Assembly: GCF_019649055.1 (NCBI RefSeq)
Contig: NW_026570388.1
Location: 1-64,000, forward strand
Source: Paramacrobiotus metropolitanus
Lineage: Eukaryota; Tardigrada; Eutardigrada; Parachela; Macrobiotidae
DNA: 64,000 bases
Reading direction: 5' to 3'
Shown: positions 1 through 12,052 of the stretch, one piece after another
Layout: every line of letters starts with the position of its first letter
How positions within the stretch are numbered: position 1 is the stretch's first letter
Made by a program: the position numbers and the translations under genes
The notes under the pieces: generated by a model
What the model was told of the DNA's origin: nothing
The model's database searches: none
What the model saw: only the letters and a program-made list of their open reading frames with translations

Positions 1-1519
1 CGACGTCGGCGGAAAGGTTAGCTGTATTAAAGACGTTACAGCCCGAACGGCGGACTTCATCGTGGAGTGTTCGTGCGACCGGATAGTGTGGAAGAAATGC
101 CGGCTGGAAGAGGAGAGTTTCGGAGTATTGGTTACTCAAGAATCACTCAGCGTGCAGTCACATCATCAGATCGAAATGCAGCTTTGGGATGTGTTCGAGC
201 GCAATGTGTCCGGACAGTTACGGGATCGGCAGGCCCTTCAGAAATGGATCACCGAATGGTTCAGCATACAGACATATGTTAGCTCTATCTATCAGGAGCT
301 GATTTTGAAGGTGAGTAGTTCGTCTGTTGAGACAGTTCAGTCTCGCCCACTCTCGACACCCATTACACCGATGGAACGATTTTTTATGCCAACTTATCGC
401 TGAATGCTTGATCATTTTCTAATTTGCATGAAAACAAACGGATATCATACAAAACGTAACGTACATCGTATTTATATTTACACTGGACCAGGTTTGGCGT
501 TCTTTTGAAGTTTTGAAGTGGATTTGGAAAATTCATTTCAAAATTTGAAGACATGGTTCGGTGTAAAAAAACACGTTTTGATGCAATATTTGAAGAGGAT
601 TGGTCCATTATGAAACTTTAGTACACCTGGCATCGATATTCCACTGCTTTTGGGATTTTATGTCTCCCATGTCCCCAGCCAGATATTGCGCGCCCAAACG
701 GTTTCCACGCCAATGCGCTATGTAACACAAATTTGTAGTACACAAATCAATTTTAAAACGATGCTCTTTGCGCATCTCAAGTGGAACTGCTTATACAGCG
801 CTTCCAGGGGGAGCAGTCGACTGTTCAGGTTGGAAAAGGAAGCAAGGTCACGAAGCAGCTGTGATCACGATTACCAGAATCGAGAAACACCAGTCCATTA
901 TGCGGCCAGACTGCAAGTTTAGTTTATTAGAGCGTGTTCCCGTAAGAACGGAAGAAGAAACAAAATTGAAATCAGGTTTAGAAACAGAATGGACAGCTTA
1001 CGATAATGTGTCCAGTCATGCTACACTCATGGCAAGCTGGTCAGAACAGGTAGTTACACACGGTGAACCGCTTAGACAACACTCATCCGCTTTAATACGA
1101 CTTAGCAACTTAATATTCTAAAGCAATACCAAAAGTGACTGAGAGTGCGCGAAACGGAGAAAATATAATATAAAAAATGTCCCAGTTTGTACAAGATGTA
1201 CAGGGTCACTCCTTAAAGCGGGCAACAGGCCTTGCGACTGAGACTTTGCAAGATATCGTCGAGGGCGGGGAACGAAGCAATCTGGATTAAGCGGCTCGAA
1301 TTGCGGGGAGAGCTTCACATCCGAGCTGTCCACCGTTAAAGCACATAAGAAATAAATCTCCAAACTAACTTGCAGGTGCTGAACGAATATCAGAATGCCG
1401 ATCCCCGCGTGTCCACGCACTACCGCCAGCGGGAGTGGACGGCCGCCAATATCGCCGATCTGGATGCCGGTCAGCTGACCGCACTGACGGTGGCTGTTTT
1501 GAGCAAATACTGTACATAA
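1..1519 (+). CDS. Tudor-like/F-box family protein, gene 1 (3' part only)
   Basis: Two exons are visible. The last part of exon 2 runs from the window edge to 310, followed by the donor GTGAGT. Exon 3 is 1376-1519, after the acceptor TTGCAG, and ends in TAA. Both borders are phase 0. Exon 2 encodes the C-terminal region shared by all family members in this window, with the signatures DRIVWKKCR and QLWDVFERN. Exon 3 encodes the shared tail DPRVSTHYRQREW. The F-box and the Tudor-like N-terminus would lie left of the window. The function is inferred from the paralog at 16458-23074: F-box proteins normally recruit substrates to SCF ubiquitin ligases through Skp1. No stop or frameshift is seen in the visible part, so the gene may be intact. 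The 1.06-kb intron contains a dispersed repeat. Confidence 0.75.
500..765 (+). repeat. Dispersed repeat family DR, copy a
   Basis: Lies in the intron of gene 1. It shares ordered blocks with 13265-13612, 35030-35310 and 38035-38230: a block like GAAGGAGATCGGT followed by ATAA and AGACTTT, then a GCGCGC/AAACGGTTT block. The closing block, GAGTGCGCGAAA, is found further right at 1140-1160, so this copy seems to be split by about 360 bases. There is no coding potential. The family type is unknown. Confidence 0.5.
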
Positions 1520-2735
1520 TCAGTGTGCAGTGTGCACATTAGGTGTTTCAACCGCTAAACTGTTCAGTTTTGATAAGAGTTTTCGTTTATACCATTTCCG
1601 CCATGCTGTCTGCCGCACCTTCGCGTTAAAGTCGTGAAGGCTTTCCGTAGGTGTTCTATGGATTTTCTTTTTTTTCTCAGAAACGACATCTTGATATTTA
1701 ACCGTAGTACCATATAGCAATCACTGAGCGATGTAAACGCCTGTTTTGTGACCTAAATTAAGTTGCCTCGGTTTGTACGAGTAAGTAAAGCAATTACGAT
1801 AAAACGTTTTGAAAGGAAGTTCTTGGACAATTTGTTGTACTTTGGCTAATCACAAGTGTCTTAGGGCAAAAAGAACCGTTATTGAATTGGGCACTTAGGA
1901 TAGATTAATAGTTATAAACCACTTTATTCCCATAGATTTTTCTGACAGGGGCAAATCCTGCGTTGTACTCGTATCATATGATTAACCTATGAAACAGTCA
2001 AAACAAGGCAGTGAAGGCACATAGCGACCGCGGCGGCGCTCAGTGAAAGCATCGACCTGTGCTATTAGTTTTATTATGCCTTTAATTTCTGGAAGATATC
2101 ACAGGTATTTTGGATGACCGTGATCACTCTTGTTTACAAGCAACTGCGCTTATGATTATTGCTTGTCTTTTGTACATTGTACTATTGGTTTGAGAACGAA
2201 ACCGTATCGGATAAGAAGCGTATTATGAACTTTTGTCACAAGATACATTTTTTTCTAGGTTATTTCTTACAGAATTTTTGGACTTTCGACCACGTGCGAA
2301 CAACGAGCTTTTCAGAAACTTATCGCACCGGTAAATTAAGGCCTATAACGGGTACCGGCTTTCTTCTGGGTAATTCAGAATACTGTAATAACACGGATAA
2401 AGCTGTACGTGCGAATGTTTATTCCTGTTTGCCTGCCATTTAAACAGCTTCTGCCAAGCTACAACATAAAATGGATGCGAGTATTATTGCCAAAAAAAAC
2501 TAGGCATGAAGAAAAAAGCAGCATATAAAAAAATTCATATCGGTATGGGAACCGGTTTGATCGTTGTCAGTAAAGTAAATGTACAAGTAAATTAATTCGA
2601 TTGCATGCCAGTTTGAAAGCCCATGCGGCTCACTTGGGTCAGCCTAATCTGAGAAGTGCCAAATTACTATAAAATATACAGTACGTATTATCCGATTATC
2701 CGTTAGCAAAATATTAATAACATGCGTAATATATC
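1520..2735. other. Intergenic, no gene recognised
   Basis: AT-rich sequence downstream of gene 1. Short open frames occur on both strands, but none has family resemblance, splice signals or codon bias that I can support. Confidence 0.5.
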
Positions 2736-3431
2736 CTCACCAGGGCATATTTTCCGGGTCCAAATTCAGAAAAATCTGATCTTTGGCCGAAACATAGTAT
2801 ACTATCGTAGTATATTAAAAAAAATAATTTCAGCTGCTGACACTCAAAGGGCGTGGTCAAACAAAATTAATAAGTTAGTAATACTGCATGTTATTACAAT
2901 GCACTAGCGCAATACCCGCACAGCTTTTAATAAAATAACAGCATATCAGGAAAGTTTCACCTCTTGCAGAAACGTAGCATTTTGCCACATTATGGTTGAT
3001 GAAAAATGTCATGTACGAAAGTTAAGACGACACAGTAGAAAAACCATTTTGTAGCTGCGATTCTTTGCGGTAGTGCAACAGTACGTACCACTGTATTTGG
3101 ATTCTGGATTTTGCTAATTTCCTCATTGTATGCAGTGTGCTCCCGAAACTTGTTAAATATTAAAGTTAATTTTTTAAGCGTGCTATAGTCGTACACTGTC
3201 ATTCGGCAAAAGATGAGTTCCTGATTTATTGTTATTACACTGATACAAACAGCCGATCGAGTACAACACGCAATAGTATGTACTATTGCTTACTTATTAA
3301 TTTTGTTTGGCCACGCCCTTTGAGTGTCAGCAGCTGAAATTATTTGTTTTAATATACGACGATGGTATACTATGTTTCTGCCAAAGATCAAATTTTTCTG
3401 AATTTGGACCCGGAGAATGTGACCTGGTCAG
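2736..3431. mobile_element. Long-TIR foldback/MITE element, family A, copy 1 (696 bp)
   Basis: The left arm (from CTCACCAGGGCATATT) and right arm are inverted copies of each other for roughly 150 bases. They share blocks such as AAATTCAGAAAAATCTGATC, AAACATAGTATAC and CTCAAAGGGCGTGG. The middle is AT-rich and non-coding. A second member with similar ends and almost the same length (691 bp) lies at 21974-22664. No transposase is present, so it would be non-autonomous. I could not fix a target-site duplication, so the exact ends are uncertain by a few bases. Confidence 0.75.
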
Positions 3432-5035
3432 TGCGAACGGTCTTTAGTAAAGAATTACACTTGTTCGCGGGATATGGATATGATATTTGGATATTTGAGC
3501 TCTGGATACACTTTTGGATATTGAATATTGCCATCCTCAGTCTGTACTATTACAGACACCGGTATTCACTGAAAGTGAATTAGGGGGCCTAATTTTAATA
3601 ATTATCATGGAGGACTTCGTAACAAATAAAGCCGGTTATACTCGATCGTACAAATATGTAGGATAATAATTTACTAAAGTCTTCCTACTATAATACAACG
3701 CAGTTGTTCTGATTCTGCTTCAGACTACTGTGTTTATTTACCAGTGCTCGCATTCTGTTGGGAGTGTCCTGATTTCAGCAGCGAATTCTGATATATGCAG
3801 ATTTTCTATTATCAAAATTTAAAAAAACAGCACGCTACATCATATTCTCTGTTAGCAACGACAGTTTTAACAGGCCAAATAATCAGTTGAATTTTATTGT
3901 GGTCTAATTGACGCTTCCAGGCCTTACCAAAGCCAGCCGGCAACACGTGCCAAAAATAATGGACACCGGTACCGTAAATCATCAATTAAAGCATAAGGAA
4001 CCAAAGTCGCGATGTGGCCAACACGTTGCCAAATATCTTGAATTACAGAAAACGACTGACAAGATTCAATTACAGTGAATATCGGCGCCGTCAAGTGAGC
4101 GACCAACCTGACTACTTTCTCAAAAGTTTTTGTGGGTGTGGCAGACATAATACGGCATCAGATACCGGGGAAAAAAATACTGTATAGTATTCGCCGTATA
4201 ATTTTCTGTCGGCAGTGGCTTCCTTGTTTGACTATATTTCCACTGAAATCTCGTTATTATTGAAATACTGTATTGTACTTCGAATAAAACTTTCATTAGG
4301 CCATTAGGCTGTTACCGCCGGCCACAAAATGAAATTAGTTCCTTTTTCTTGTTGCTTTTTTTTTCGCAGTACATTTCATCAGCAATCTTGGCTCATAGAA
4401 AAATACAACCACGTGAAGAAGTTATCCGAGTAAGCATTTTCGGAAATCAGCGAGGAGGAAAGTTCCGGCATATTCACAACGCTTAAGGCAAGCAGATTTC
4501 AAGCGCAGCGGTTTTACGAACTCCGCAAAGCACGACTAAACCATGGACTAGTGTTTCGTTGAAGAATTCAGTAAAATACATCAAGCTCGATTAATAATCC
4601 AGAGAAACCAGTAGATATTGCGGTGATGTATCCATCCAGATGACCTTCACAACTCATCCTGTAAAAAAACGATTATGATATCAAAATGCTTAATAAATGT
4701 GCGGCTTCGCTGTTTCTTGCTACCGTCATATATTTACTTCACCATGCTCCGCTAGCAAAACCAATTAATCAAGAAAATTTATCAATTAATAAAGTAAAAA
4801 TGAAATGACAAATCTATATATAATAAAATAGTGCATCAAATAAATAAAATAATTATTTTATATTCGACCAAACCTATCCACTATATATAATTTATTTATG
4901 ATTTATTATAAATCACTAATAAAAATAAAAAATTGTGGCGTATGTGAATAAGTTTTATTAAATTTTTGTACCGGCACGGGGTTATTGTTATATTGCCGAA
5001 TAAAACAAAAATTAATCGACATGGATAAGGTTCTG
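3432..5035. other. Intergenic, AT-rich, no gene recognised
   Basis: The stretch holds homopolymer runs and AT-rich sequence (especially 4690-4930) and no supportable reading frame on either strand. Confidence 0.5.
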
Positions 5036-5038
5036 ACC

Positions 5039-5044
5039 TTTATT
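5039..5044 (-). terminator. AATAAA polyadenylation signal overlapping the stop codon
   Basis: On the minus strand the hexamer AATAAA includes the TAA stop of the cysteine-rich peptide gene (5040-5042). If used, the 3' UTR would be only some 10-30 bases. Another minus-strand AATAAA further downstream, near 4953, is an alternative. Confidence 0.45.
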
Positions 5045-5333
5045 TGCCGGCAAACTGGAGGATGTGCTGTTTGCAAGGTCCGTTGCACCAGCAGTTACCA
5101 GCGACGGTCATCTTGCCGAAGAGCTTCTTGGCATTGTGGCAGGTACCGCTGGGGATTCCCTGTTCAGCCAGGCAGAAGCCGTTGCATCCGAAATCCGTGC
5201 ACTCCCCAATGTTGCTGCTAATCTCGCACTTATCCTTGGGCACACCGGGCGAATTGCCGCCGATCAGGCCTTGGATGCTGGGCTGGACGAAAACAGCCAG
5301 GACGAGGGCGGACACGAGGAAATAGCAGTTCAT
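5040..5333 (-). CDS. Secreted eight-cysteine CS-alpha-beta-like (defensin-like) peptide
   Basis: Single-exon frame of 97 residues starting at ATG 5333. Residues 1-22 form a clear signal peptide: a short polar start, a hydrophobic core (VSALVLAVFV), and a small residue before the cut near QG. The mature part has eight cysteines spaced C-x8-C-x4-C-x3-C-x10-C-x15-C-x1-C-x3-C. This includes the CxxxC and CxC pair that marks the CS-alpha-beta fold of defensins and related small secreted peptides. The fold assignment rests on cysteine spacing only. An antimicrobial role is likely for such peptides, but other extracellular roles are possible. The gene stands alone in AT-rich DNA with its own TATA/initiator promoter and an AATAAA overlapping its stop. 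Confidence 0.75.
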   Translation of the reverse strand: MNCYFLVSALVLAVFVQPSIQGLIGGNSPGVPKDKCEISSNIGECTDFGCNGFCLAEQGIPSGTCHNAKKLFGKMTVAGNCWCNGPCKQHILQFAGK

Positions 5334-5383
5334 GGTGATGCCGGTTGTGGGACGTTGGAAAACTGATATGTGTTAAATCGAGC

Positions 5384-5419
5384 AACTGAATATTAACGTT
5401 ACCGGCAGAAATTTATATA
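5384..5419 (-). promoter_or_regulatory. TATA box plus initiator for the cysteine-rich peptide gene
   Basis: On the minus strand, TATATAAA (5412-5419) is followed by the initiator TCAGTT (5384-5389). The A of TCA at 5387 lies 32 bases after the first T of the TATA box, the spacing expected of an animal core promoter. Transcription from there would give a 5' UTR of about 53 bases before the ATG at 5333. Confidence 0.65.
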
Positions 5420-6720
5420 CGGATCAGTCGCGATTCGTTCAAAATGGCTGCAGGCCGAAAGCGTTCCTGTTCATCGTGAAATTGCAGTTGTTAATCTTCC
5501 ATATGACAAGGTTGTGCAACAGTTGGCGGAAATTTGGGCGTAACAACGCTCTCATGCCTTTCAGATTTATATGTCTTTTCTGATTAATTGCTTTTTGCAG
5601 CCAAGCCTGTAATTAACCGGCCACTTCCACATATTATGATCACAGAAAAACATTTTAGTATGCTAGGCTAGTTAACGCGCCGCACCCTGCTAAAACACAC
5701 AAAAAACGTGTACTTTTAATGGAACACGTCTGAGAATTGCTGTTGGCTGTTATGGGCATACCGATGTAAAGTAAGAGACCAGTCGGTTTGGCAGCTTTAC
5801 CGTATTTTTATTGATAATTTATGCGGATCGGCTTATTATTCTGCCAATTATTCTGTATCGGAAAGAGGCTGGATGAAGTGTATTGTGTTGAAATAATGTA
5901 CTGCGTAATTTGGCGTTTAACCAATGTTGATCTGTATTAACTCAATAAAGGCCCCTTCTGCCAGTTTTTAATAATTTGATTTATTAATAATATTTATTAC
6001 TATTTTGGATAGTATTTTCAATTTTTCAATAATATTTAGCGATATTTGGAATACTATTTTCAATTTTGTTTCTTTCGCGTCTGTTCTATTTTTAATTATT
6101 TTACGTCAATAGTTAATAAGAACAGGCGAAAGTCACTTTTTTGAAAGGCGAAAGTTCACTACACTTTTTTGTTTCAACGTTTAAGTTTGGAAATAATACG
6201 CGGTGATGTTACGTGTGTTGGGTACGGTGACACAGTCCTGCGTCTTGTAACTTCTTCATCTGATTGTATTTCCTGAATGATGCTCCACTTGTACGTATTG
6301 TCAGCAAATTATAAATCTAATCATACAAACAAATTTATAATGATTAGTGAGTGATTACCCCGGAACCAATTTCATATTTCACTTAATTAATTATTTTTAC
6401 TTAATTCACATTTAATTAAACATGTTTTTGTTACAAACTTATGATGTGAATGGCTTGGGCTAACAAAATAGGATTTCACGTTAATAATAATCAGTACGTG
6501 AAAGTTGTGCAGATTCTAGGGACGAATTTATGCGGAGTTCACTAATATTTTACGCTGATAGTTCACGAATTCATGTAATGAATTTTCTTAAATGTAACTA
6601 TGTAAGAGAAGTCAAACCTGTTTTTCCACCCATTCGAATAGGTAGTTTATTTTTTACCGGGATGGATTTAGCCAGTTAGGGAACTGGAAAATAATTACAA
6701 TACGCTCTTCAAGGCGTCGC
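5420..6720. other. Intergenic, AT-rich, no gene recognised
   Basis: Runs of TTAATT/ATAATA and short homopolymers. No open frame resembles a protein I know. Confidence 0.5.
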
Positions 6721-6975
6721 AGGTGTTTGTTTTCTTACGATGGAAGGTTAACAGCGACACCTCGCGTCGCTGGGAGCAAATTAATTTTTTCAAGCCAAAA
6801 AAGCGATGACTCATCCCGTCAAGTAACAGAAAAAACGTACAACAAGCATAAGCAACGGATCAGCATCGAAATCCAACTAGGAAATGCGGCATCGATCTTG
6901 GGGACAGCGCCGATAGGGGCAAATTTAGACCAAATTTTCTCTGTGATTAATCCGCCTCTGTCGATTGATGCTTAA
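6721..6975 (+). CDS. Exon-like open frame ending in a recurrent GNAASILGT peptide
   Basis: This open frame follows an acceptor-like CGTCGCAG and has no ATG near its start, so it looks like a 3'-terminal exon rather than a whole gene. It ends with TAA at 6973-6975. Its last third contains QRISIEIQLGNAASILGT. Variants of this peptide occur at 35936-36033, 37749-37842 and 37990-38050, the first two also followed by a stop within about 30 codons. I do not recognise the protein. It could be the terminal exon of a multicopy gene or a scattered retrocopy fragment. Confidence 0.35.
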   Translation, partial: RCLFSYDGRLTATPRVAGSKLIFSSQKSDDSSRQVTEKTYNKHKQRISIEIQLGNAASILGTAPIGANLDQIFSVINPPLSIDA

Positions 6976-7331
6976 CGTGATCGTTTCTGAGGTTATTCGA
7001 AATTTTACTGTGAACTTGGCAGCATTATAATTAAATTTCATTTTTAGCATAAGCAATAATTGGTATACATGCATTATATTCGTAGCTGTACATATTGTCA
7101 TATATTGTCATATAGATACATACAATGTCATACTAGTAAGACATACTGTGATGTACGAGTGTACGTACACGAGATTCTCGAGATTCTGCAATGTTACCTA
7201 CCTAGCAACGCTATGATGTACTGGCTGCAGTTACTACGGTTCATGTTCAGTTGCGAGAATATGTCGAGCTACAATAAAGATGCGATACTTCCCGATACAC
7301 GATACATACTGCGTACTTTCACATACACTAC

Positions 7332-7391
7332 ACGTACGACGTGTACATACACGAGATTCTCGAGATTCTGGTGTATGTACACGTCGTACGT
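7332..7391. repeat. Perfect 21-bp inverted repeat with an 18-base loop
   Basis: The arms 7332-7352 and 7371-7391 are exact reverse complements (left arm ACGTACGACGTGTACATACAC). The loop repeats GAGATTCT. A related single arm occurs at 7150-7190. The surroundings (7060-7850) are rich in GTAC/TACGTA motifs and hold no recognisable gene. Confidence 0.7.
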
Positions 7392-8038
7392 ACACTCGTA
7401 CATCACACATACTATTTAGACCAAGCATTTTTATTGCATTTCCGGCATCGATTTTTCGTTACATTAGACACAACTGGTAGTTCACATGCTTAATGAGTGA
7501 TAGTTTCCGAAGCTTTTGTTAAAAGTACTCGTGTAGTAATTTGTAATAGTGAAATGAGTAGATACAAAATCGTAATACATAATACAAGAGTACATACCGG
7601 CACTTATCTGTACAGTGTACGCGGTACTTTTATCCGTACAAGTACATTCACTGCGCACCTGTACAATTTTGTATGCATGACACGTTGCATGTACTGCGTT
7701 TTATTCTACCTGTGTTACAACGTAATTTATATAGCAAATGAAAACATCAAAGTTTTTTATAACATCAAAATTTCATTCCATGTACTTGTTTATGAATATG
7801 TAGAACTAAAACTCCTGCTAACTGTTATTCCAAAACCACAATCGTACGTATGTTCTCAGATGTACAGCGGACGCCACAAAGATGTTACACTTGCGCACAC
7901 GCCAACGCCTGCTCCAGAAGCGCCAACAATGCCCTCTCGAAGTTTTTCTCCGCCCGCCTGCTAACCGCCAGCTGCGAGAGCGCCATCGGTTCTTTACCGA
8001 TGATCCGGCACTGCTTCCGCACCATGCGCTCGCACCGG

Positions 8039-8410
8039 TGACGGAATATAGCAGTACCGTAGCGATACGTACGTAAAGTGACGGCTTTACTCGTACTTTC
8101 TATTATTCGCTGTACCTTCTCGATCGTTCTCTTTAATGTTCGGATTTACTTTTGGTTGTTTCTACACGGATGCGCCGTGTCTATATAAGTCCGTGAGTGG
8201 CAGTATTTTACAGGATGAGTTCTCTCATTACGAGTTTTGGCAGTTTCGGAGTTTAGGAATTAAATTATCGTCGGAGATGCAGTTCTCGTCATGTAGATTC
8301 GTAGACTTAGCTATGCCACATTGAGATATCAGCTCATACTCTGTCGTTGAAGTAGGTCGGTAGGATAGATTATTACGGTAATTATTCCTATCGTACTGAT
8401 CTCTCCGTCA
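8039..8410 (+). repeat. 5' LTR (372 bp)
   Basis: TGACGG...CCGTCA terminal inverted repeat. TATATAA at 8182-8188 is the likely promoter element. The partner LTR is 12053-12423. Confidence 0.93.
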
Positions 8411-8433
8411 TGGCGCCCACCGATGTTCGAACC
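8411..8433 (+). promoter_or_regulatory. Primer-binding site, tRNA-Lys-like
   Basis: TGGCGCCCA directly follows the 5' LTR and is complementary to the tRNA-Lys(CUU) 3' end. The match weakens after about ten bases. The leader from here to 9310 has no gene. Confidence 0.75.
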
Positions 8434-9309
8434 TTTCCGATGGCTAGCTAAGTAAACTGTGATTGAAATTGTGATTGTGAATGTTGGCTTCTAGAAAGTG
8501 CTCAGTCCGGGTATAACTGTACTGACTGGACGGATGTCCGGGCAGCTGGTCTGCCGTCTGGACGCCTTAAACATTAGTAGTCCGGGTACTGGCGACGCGT
8601 TAGTGAAGGGGAACCCTGCTGATCCGTGCCTGCGACCCACGACGAAAACCTGTAAATGTCCGGGGGCTTTGCCCTGTCTGGACGCTGAGCAGTTTGTCCT
8701 GCCAGCAGGGCGATGCAGGGATAACCTGTAGATCGACCCATGAGCACTAAAGTGAAATGAAATGACGAATATGAATTGAAATGACGAAAGGAATTGATGA
8801 ATTGAGTCTGAAGCAGGTACTCGTAGCTACCGGCCGGAGCACGAGTTCTCTAGAAAAGTCTAAAGCGTAGCAGATGTAACTGGACTGCAAGTAGACAGAG
8901 TTCGAAAGCAGTTTCCTTGAGCTAAAGTTTTGTTTGCCAGAGCAGTGCCTGTGCATTCAAAGTGTCGACACATCTTGAGCTTAAGTTCTGTATGTGAGAG
9001 CAAAAAGCCAAGCATACAGGTGCACCAAAATCTTAGCGTAGCGTAGCCATACAGCCAGAGCAATTGCGAGCGCTGTGAGCGGTGAGAGAACACCGGAAAT
9101 CATAATCTCAAACTGAAAATCTAAAGTATCCGGGTGAGAACAAAAGAGTCAGCCCGGTAGTCAGTGTAACGAACACTGAAAACAAAAGCGTAGCTGAAGT
9201 TTCCGCGTAGAATCCGCGTAGAACAAAGCCTACCGGATAAAATTAAAGCCAGTGCAATGGACACTGATAACTGGAAAAGAATGGAAAGTGATGTCAACTG
9301 CATACGATA

Positions 9310-10462
9310 ATGCAGCAGCGAAATGAAAATGAATGTACTGATTCATGTATGAATGAAAATGCCGTACAATTTGGTGTTATTGCTGAAGACGAAGAATTGT
9401 GGCACGATATGCACCCGTTACAGTCAGAATTGATTGAATGTTCGCTTAACCAAAACAGATTCGAAGCAGCAGTGGAAAACTGGGAAATCAGAATTGAAGA
9501 AGAATTCAATGTCGATGAACTGAAAGAGATAGCTTGGGCATCTCTATATGCCGCGCTTGCACTTCAAAGGAGGTACAGCAACGCGAACCGTATATGTTAT
9601 GCGTTAAACAGTCGCAGCACAGATATGGAAATTGAAAACAGTGCGCTGAACGCTGAATTGAATAAACTGCGCAATAAAACTGAAAGATTTGAAAACGAAT
9701 GTTGCGTTGAAAGAACACGAGCCGATAAACTGATGAAACGTCAGTTAGCTTTAATGGCAAAAATGGAAGAAATGCAGCGAAACGCCTATAACCAGCGAAA
9801 AAATACAGTACCCGCAAGTGTATGAAGGTACACAGGGAAGCGGTAAAGTGGAACGGTTCGTTATGGACTGTGAAAGGTGTAAAGATTTAAATGACTGGAC
9901 TGACAAACAGTTAATTGAAAAAGGACTGTCATATGCATTGAAAGGCGATGCCTATTTATGGTACGCGGAAAATAAAAAACTGAATCCAGATAAAGACTGG
10001 ATTTACTGGAAGGCGGTACTAATCAATCACTTCTCATCGGAGAGTGACCCGGCCGAAATACGGCAGGCGATGTACGCCCGTGTCTTCAAAGAGGAAGACA
10101 CGGTAAATTCGTATGTTGATGGGTATTTAAATTGGTTTAATTCGCTGAATACGAAAGAGGAAGAACGAGTATCAGTTCTCGTTCAAGGACAGAAGAAAAC
10201 CCGAATGGAATGGTATGGCAAGCTGGTTATGTCAAAACCGAAAAACGTTGAAGACGTAATGGCACAACTGAAAACGTTGTACTCATTGAAAGTACAAAAG
10301 GAAATGTACGAACATAACGACTACTGTGAAGATGATGATGACTGCGAAAATGTTTGTGATGATTACGAAACTGGAAGTTTAAATGATGACGAATGTGAGT
10401 ACGACGAAGAGTATGAAAGTTACAGTAATCGCGGTAAAAAGCCGTACATGATTAGAAATTGA
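9310..10462 (+). pseudogene. gag remnant of the LTR retrotransposon
   Basis: Two overlapping frames make up one broken gag. The first (9310-9825) is charged and helical, like a matrix or coiled-coil region. The second (about 9800-10462) has the retrotransposon capsid signature: KVERFVMDCER, then ALKGDAYLWY and the W..V...F pattern downstream. The frame changes near the A-run at about 9799. After a stop at 10462 the next bases encode CFKCHELH, a degraded CCHC zinc knuckle. The protein would have formed the particle; this copy cannot make it whole. Confidence 0.75.
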
Positions 10463-10741
10463 TGTTAGTAAATGGCGTACTGATAGCGGTCAGCCGATCT
10501 GCTTTAAGTGCCACGAGTTGCACCCAGCAAAATAATGTACATTTGAAGGCAGATGGAAAGACGTGTCAAAAGAGCCGCCTGCTGAAGTGTTACAACGTTA
10601 CAATATGAAATGTGCGGAAGCGCGTTCACTCGAAATTTGTACTGTACAGTGTTCAAAAATAACCGAAAATGTGGAAACTGAAATGCAGCAGCTGTCAAGT
10701 TTGCGGGGCGAACGGTGCCCAATTAGCTACCGCCCGAAGCG

Positions 10742-11125
10742 TTGCAAACCACTGTACCCAGTCAAGTCTGCGGGGGTAAGCCCGATAAATATGGTAAAGC
10801 CTTTGTGGCTGAAAATTTTGTGAATGAAAAATTTTGGAAAGCTGAACAGCGGAAGTACAAGGATACCAAACACTGGTTTTACTTGTACAAAAACCCAGTT
10901 AAAGCGAAAAATAAATTTCAGAATGAAGAAATTTATCATTTTGTTGTGATAAATGGTTTGCTTTGTCGTAAGCGGTCAAATAACGGTATTGACAGAATTG
11001 TTGTGCCTAAACAATGGCAACAAAAACTGGTTAAATCAGTAAGTGAACAATGTGTAAAGAACGAATTAATACCGTGCGGGAGTGTCAGTTCAACAGTATC
11101 TGACCACCAGGTATTACTGGTGTAA
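10742..11125 (+). pseudogene. pol remnant (start of integrase region)
   Basis: A short open frame encodes VINGLLCRKRSN followed by RIVVPKQWQQKLV. This is the segment just before the HHCC zinc finger in Ty3/Gypsy integrases. Everything between gag and this point (protease, RT, RNase H) is missing, and the DDE core is absent after it. 11126-12052 shows no further recognisable coding. Confidence 0.6.
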
Positions 11126-12052
11126 CATGGTGAAAACAATTGAAAATGTTTTGAAGAAATACGAAAATGCTGAAGTTTCTGAAAATGTATTTGAAAATGC
11201 GTTAGAATGTGTGAAATGTCTAAACCTGAAAATCTAACTGAATTGTGCGGTAATTTGCAAATTAAAAAAGTTGAAATTCTCTTGCTCAGTCGCAGAGAGA
11301 AAGCCCGTGCACTACAAAATCGGTTCAGTACGAGTATAATGCGACTGGTTGACGCATCGACTCAAATGATTGCAGAAAACCTGAATTTGCGAATCAGACA
11401 TTAGCCGATTTGAAGAACGCGATAATTGACGTTGATGGTCAAAAAGTCGAAATAATGTATGAAGACAAGTCCGAAAGTTTGGACAAACTGCGAAATGCGC
11501 CTGTTAATTTTTTGGGATATTATTCCCGAAGATATCCTTTTTGATGCCGTCTTTCGGTGATTGTACGTCTGCTAAGAAAGTCGCATTGGTAACCGCCTCG
11601 AGTTGCAATGCTGACTGAATACATGCGTTTGCTGGTATTTCGCAATTTCAAAGTGGTGTTTTATTTTATTTTTATTTTCTCCATCGCGGATGTTTTTTCT
11701 TCATTGATTTTTCATCGGCGATTTACATTAAATTCAACTCTGCCACCAAAAAATCTTCATTTATTGCGTTCCGACGTTTTCCTGTTTGTACTCCGATCTC
11801 CGACTGCCGTACTGCCAACCTTCTCACTATCCTGCCTACGCTCAATCTCAATCCCGTCCAGGATCCTCTCCTCACCTTCCATCTCATTCAGTCACCCGTG
11901 CAGGAGGATCAGTCAACCGTTCTTGGACGGTGGATGGATTTGCCCGCCTTGCCCAATCGTGAGCATGAGAACTCATTTGTGTTTAGTTTTTATTCCTGTT
12001 TTTGCTTTTCTGTTCTTTTTGTCTTGGGTTCCCCAAAAGCCGTTTGCGGGGG

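Noticed and set aside
3924-4148. 74-codon minus frame as a small protein gene
   Set aside because: It begins with ATG but has no signal peptide, domain, repeat or context that supports translation.
9818-10462. Host gene for a gag-like protein
   Set aside because: It lies between two matching LTRs with a primer-binding site and has a frameshift and a broken zinc knuckle.
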